IMG/VR virus record: IMGVR_UViG_3300026518_000066
Coordinates: 1 to 21,196 of that record
DNA length: 21,196 nucleotides
Source of the DNA: a virus
Strand: one strand, 5' to 3'
The position numbers were made by a program, and so were the translations under genes. A model generated the notes under the pieces. It did no database searches and was not told where the DNA came from. It saw nothing but the letters and a program-made list of their open reading frames with translations. Positions 21,095 to 21,196 of the stretch are shown here, piece by piece. Each line of letters begins with the position of its first letter. Positions within the stretch are counted from its first letter, which is position 1.

Positions 21095-21196
21095 TATTTA
21101 CTCCTTAATTTGTATGGATATTCTCTAATTTCATTTGCTTCAATAAATGCAACAGCTTTATTATAGGTATCAAATTTAATATTTTCTAACATATCG
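21094..21196 (-). CDS. partial hypothetical protein at right edge
   Basis: A frame runs in from the right edge and stops with TAA at 21094-21096, overlapping the next ATG (TAATG). It reads MLENIKFDTYNKAVAFIEAN followed by EIREYPYKLRSK if it starts at ATG 21192, but it may extend beyond the window. The RSK ending is set by the embedded AAGGAGTAA ribosome binding site of the following gene. No function can be given. Confidence 0.45.
   Translation of the reverse strand, partial: DMLENIKFDTYNKAVAFIEANEIREYPYKLRSK

Noticed and set aside
1-21196. Recoded stop codons
   Set aside because: TAA, TAG and TGA all end well-defined genes at sensible positions, so the standard bacterial code fits.

Overview
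The window looks like part of a strictly lytic-type podovirus genome from an AT-rich Gram-negative host. The AT bias is heavy (codons such as TTA, ATA and AGA dominate), TAA, TAG and TGA all serve as ordinary stops, and no tRNA, rRNA, integrase or host gene is visible. A Campylobacterota-like host is a plausible guess from base composition and proteobacterial-type lysis and ejection proteins, but it is inference only.

The plus strand (1-10698) carries lysis, DNA ejection and packaging genes. In order: the end of a Cys-rich protein, a small membrane protein, a LydA-type holin, a broken lysozyme start, an HNH homing endonuclease, a complete GH24 lysozyme, three proteins matching T7 gp14/gp15/gp16 in order and size (206, 743 and 1269 aa), a small protein in the small-terminase slot, and the large terminase. 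The minus strand (21196-10695) carries nucleotide metabolism, replication, recombination and DNA modification genes: a run of small proteins, dUTPase, an HTH-like protein, an unlisted 39-aa membrane peptide, a DUF6378-like protein, a FEN-type exonuclease, an AEP-type primase, an unlisted 50-aa ribbon-helix-helix protein, a DUF3987-like ATPase, a YopX-like protein, an ERF annealing protein, a C5 cytosine methylase, a probable SSB, a GIY-YIG-like protein and a Dam-like adenine methylase. The two blocks meet tail to tail with a 4-base overlap of stop codons.

The minus block is split by a 190-bp non-coding region (16959-17148) holding three perfect 11-bp direct repeats, two small palindromes and an AT-rich run. 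It lies directly upstream of the ribbon-helix-helix gene, so it is the best candidate for a control region or a replication origin.

The most unusual locus is the lysis cassette. A lysozyme start coupled to the holin is cut off right after its catalytic Thr-Ile-Gly codons. An HNH endonuclease follows, and then a second, complete, divergent lysozyme whose ribosome binding site lies inside the conserved end of the endonuclease. Other notable points are perfect DNA repeats inside the adenine methylase, a gp16-like protein with no recognisable transglycosylase head, and dense translational coupling. No phage RNA or DNA polymerase is visible in the window, so they are either elsewhere or supplied by the host.
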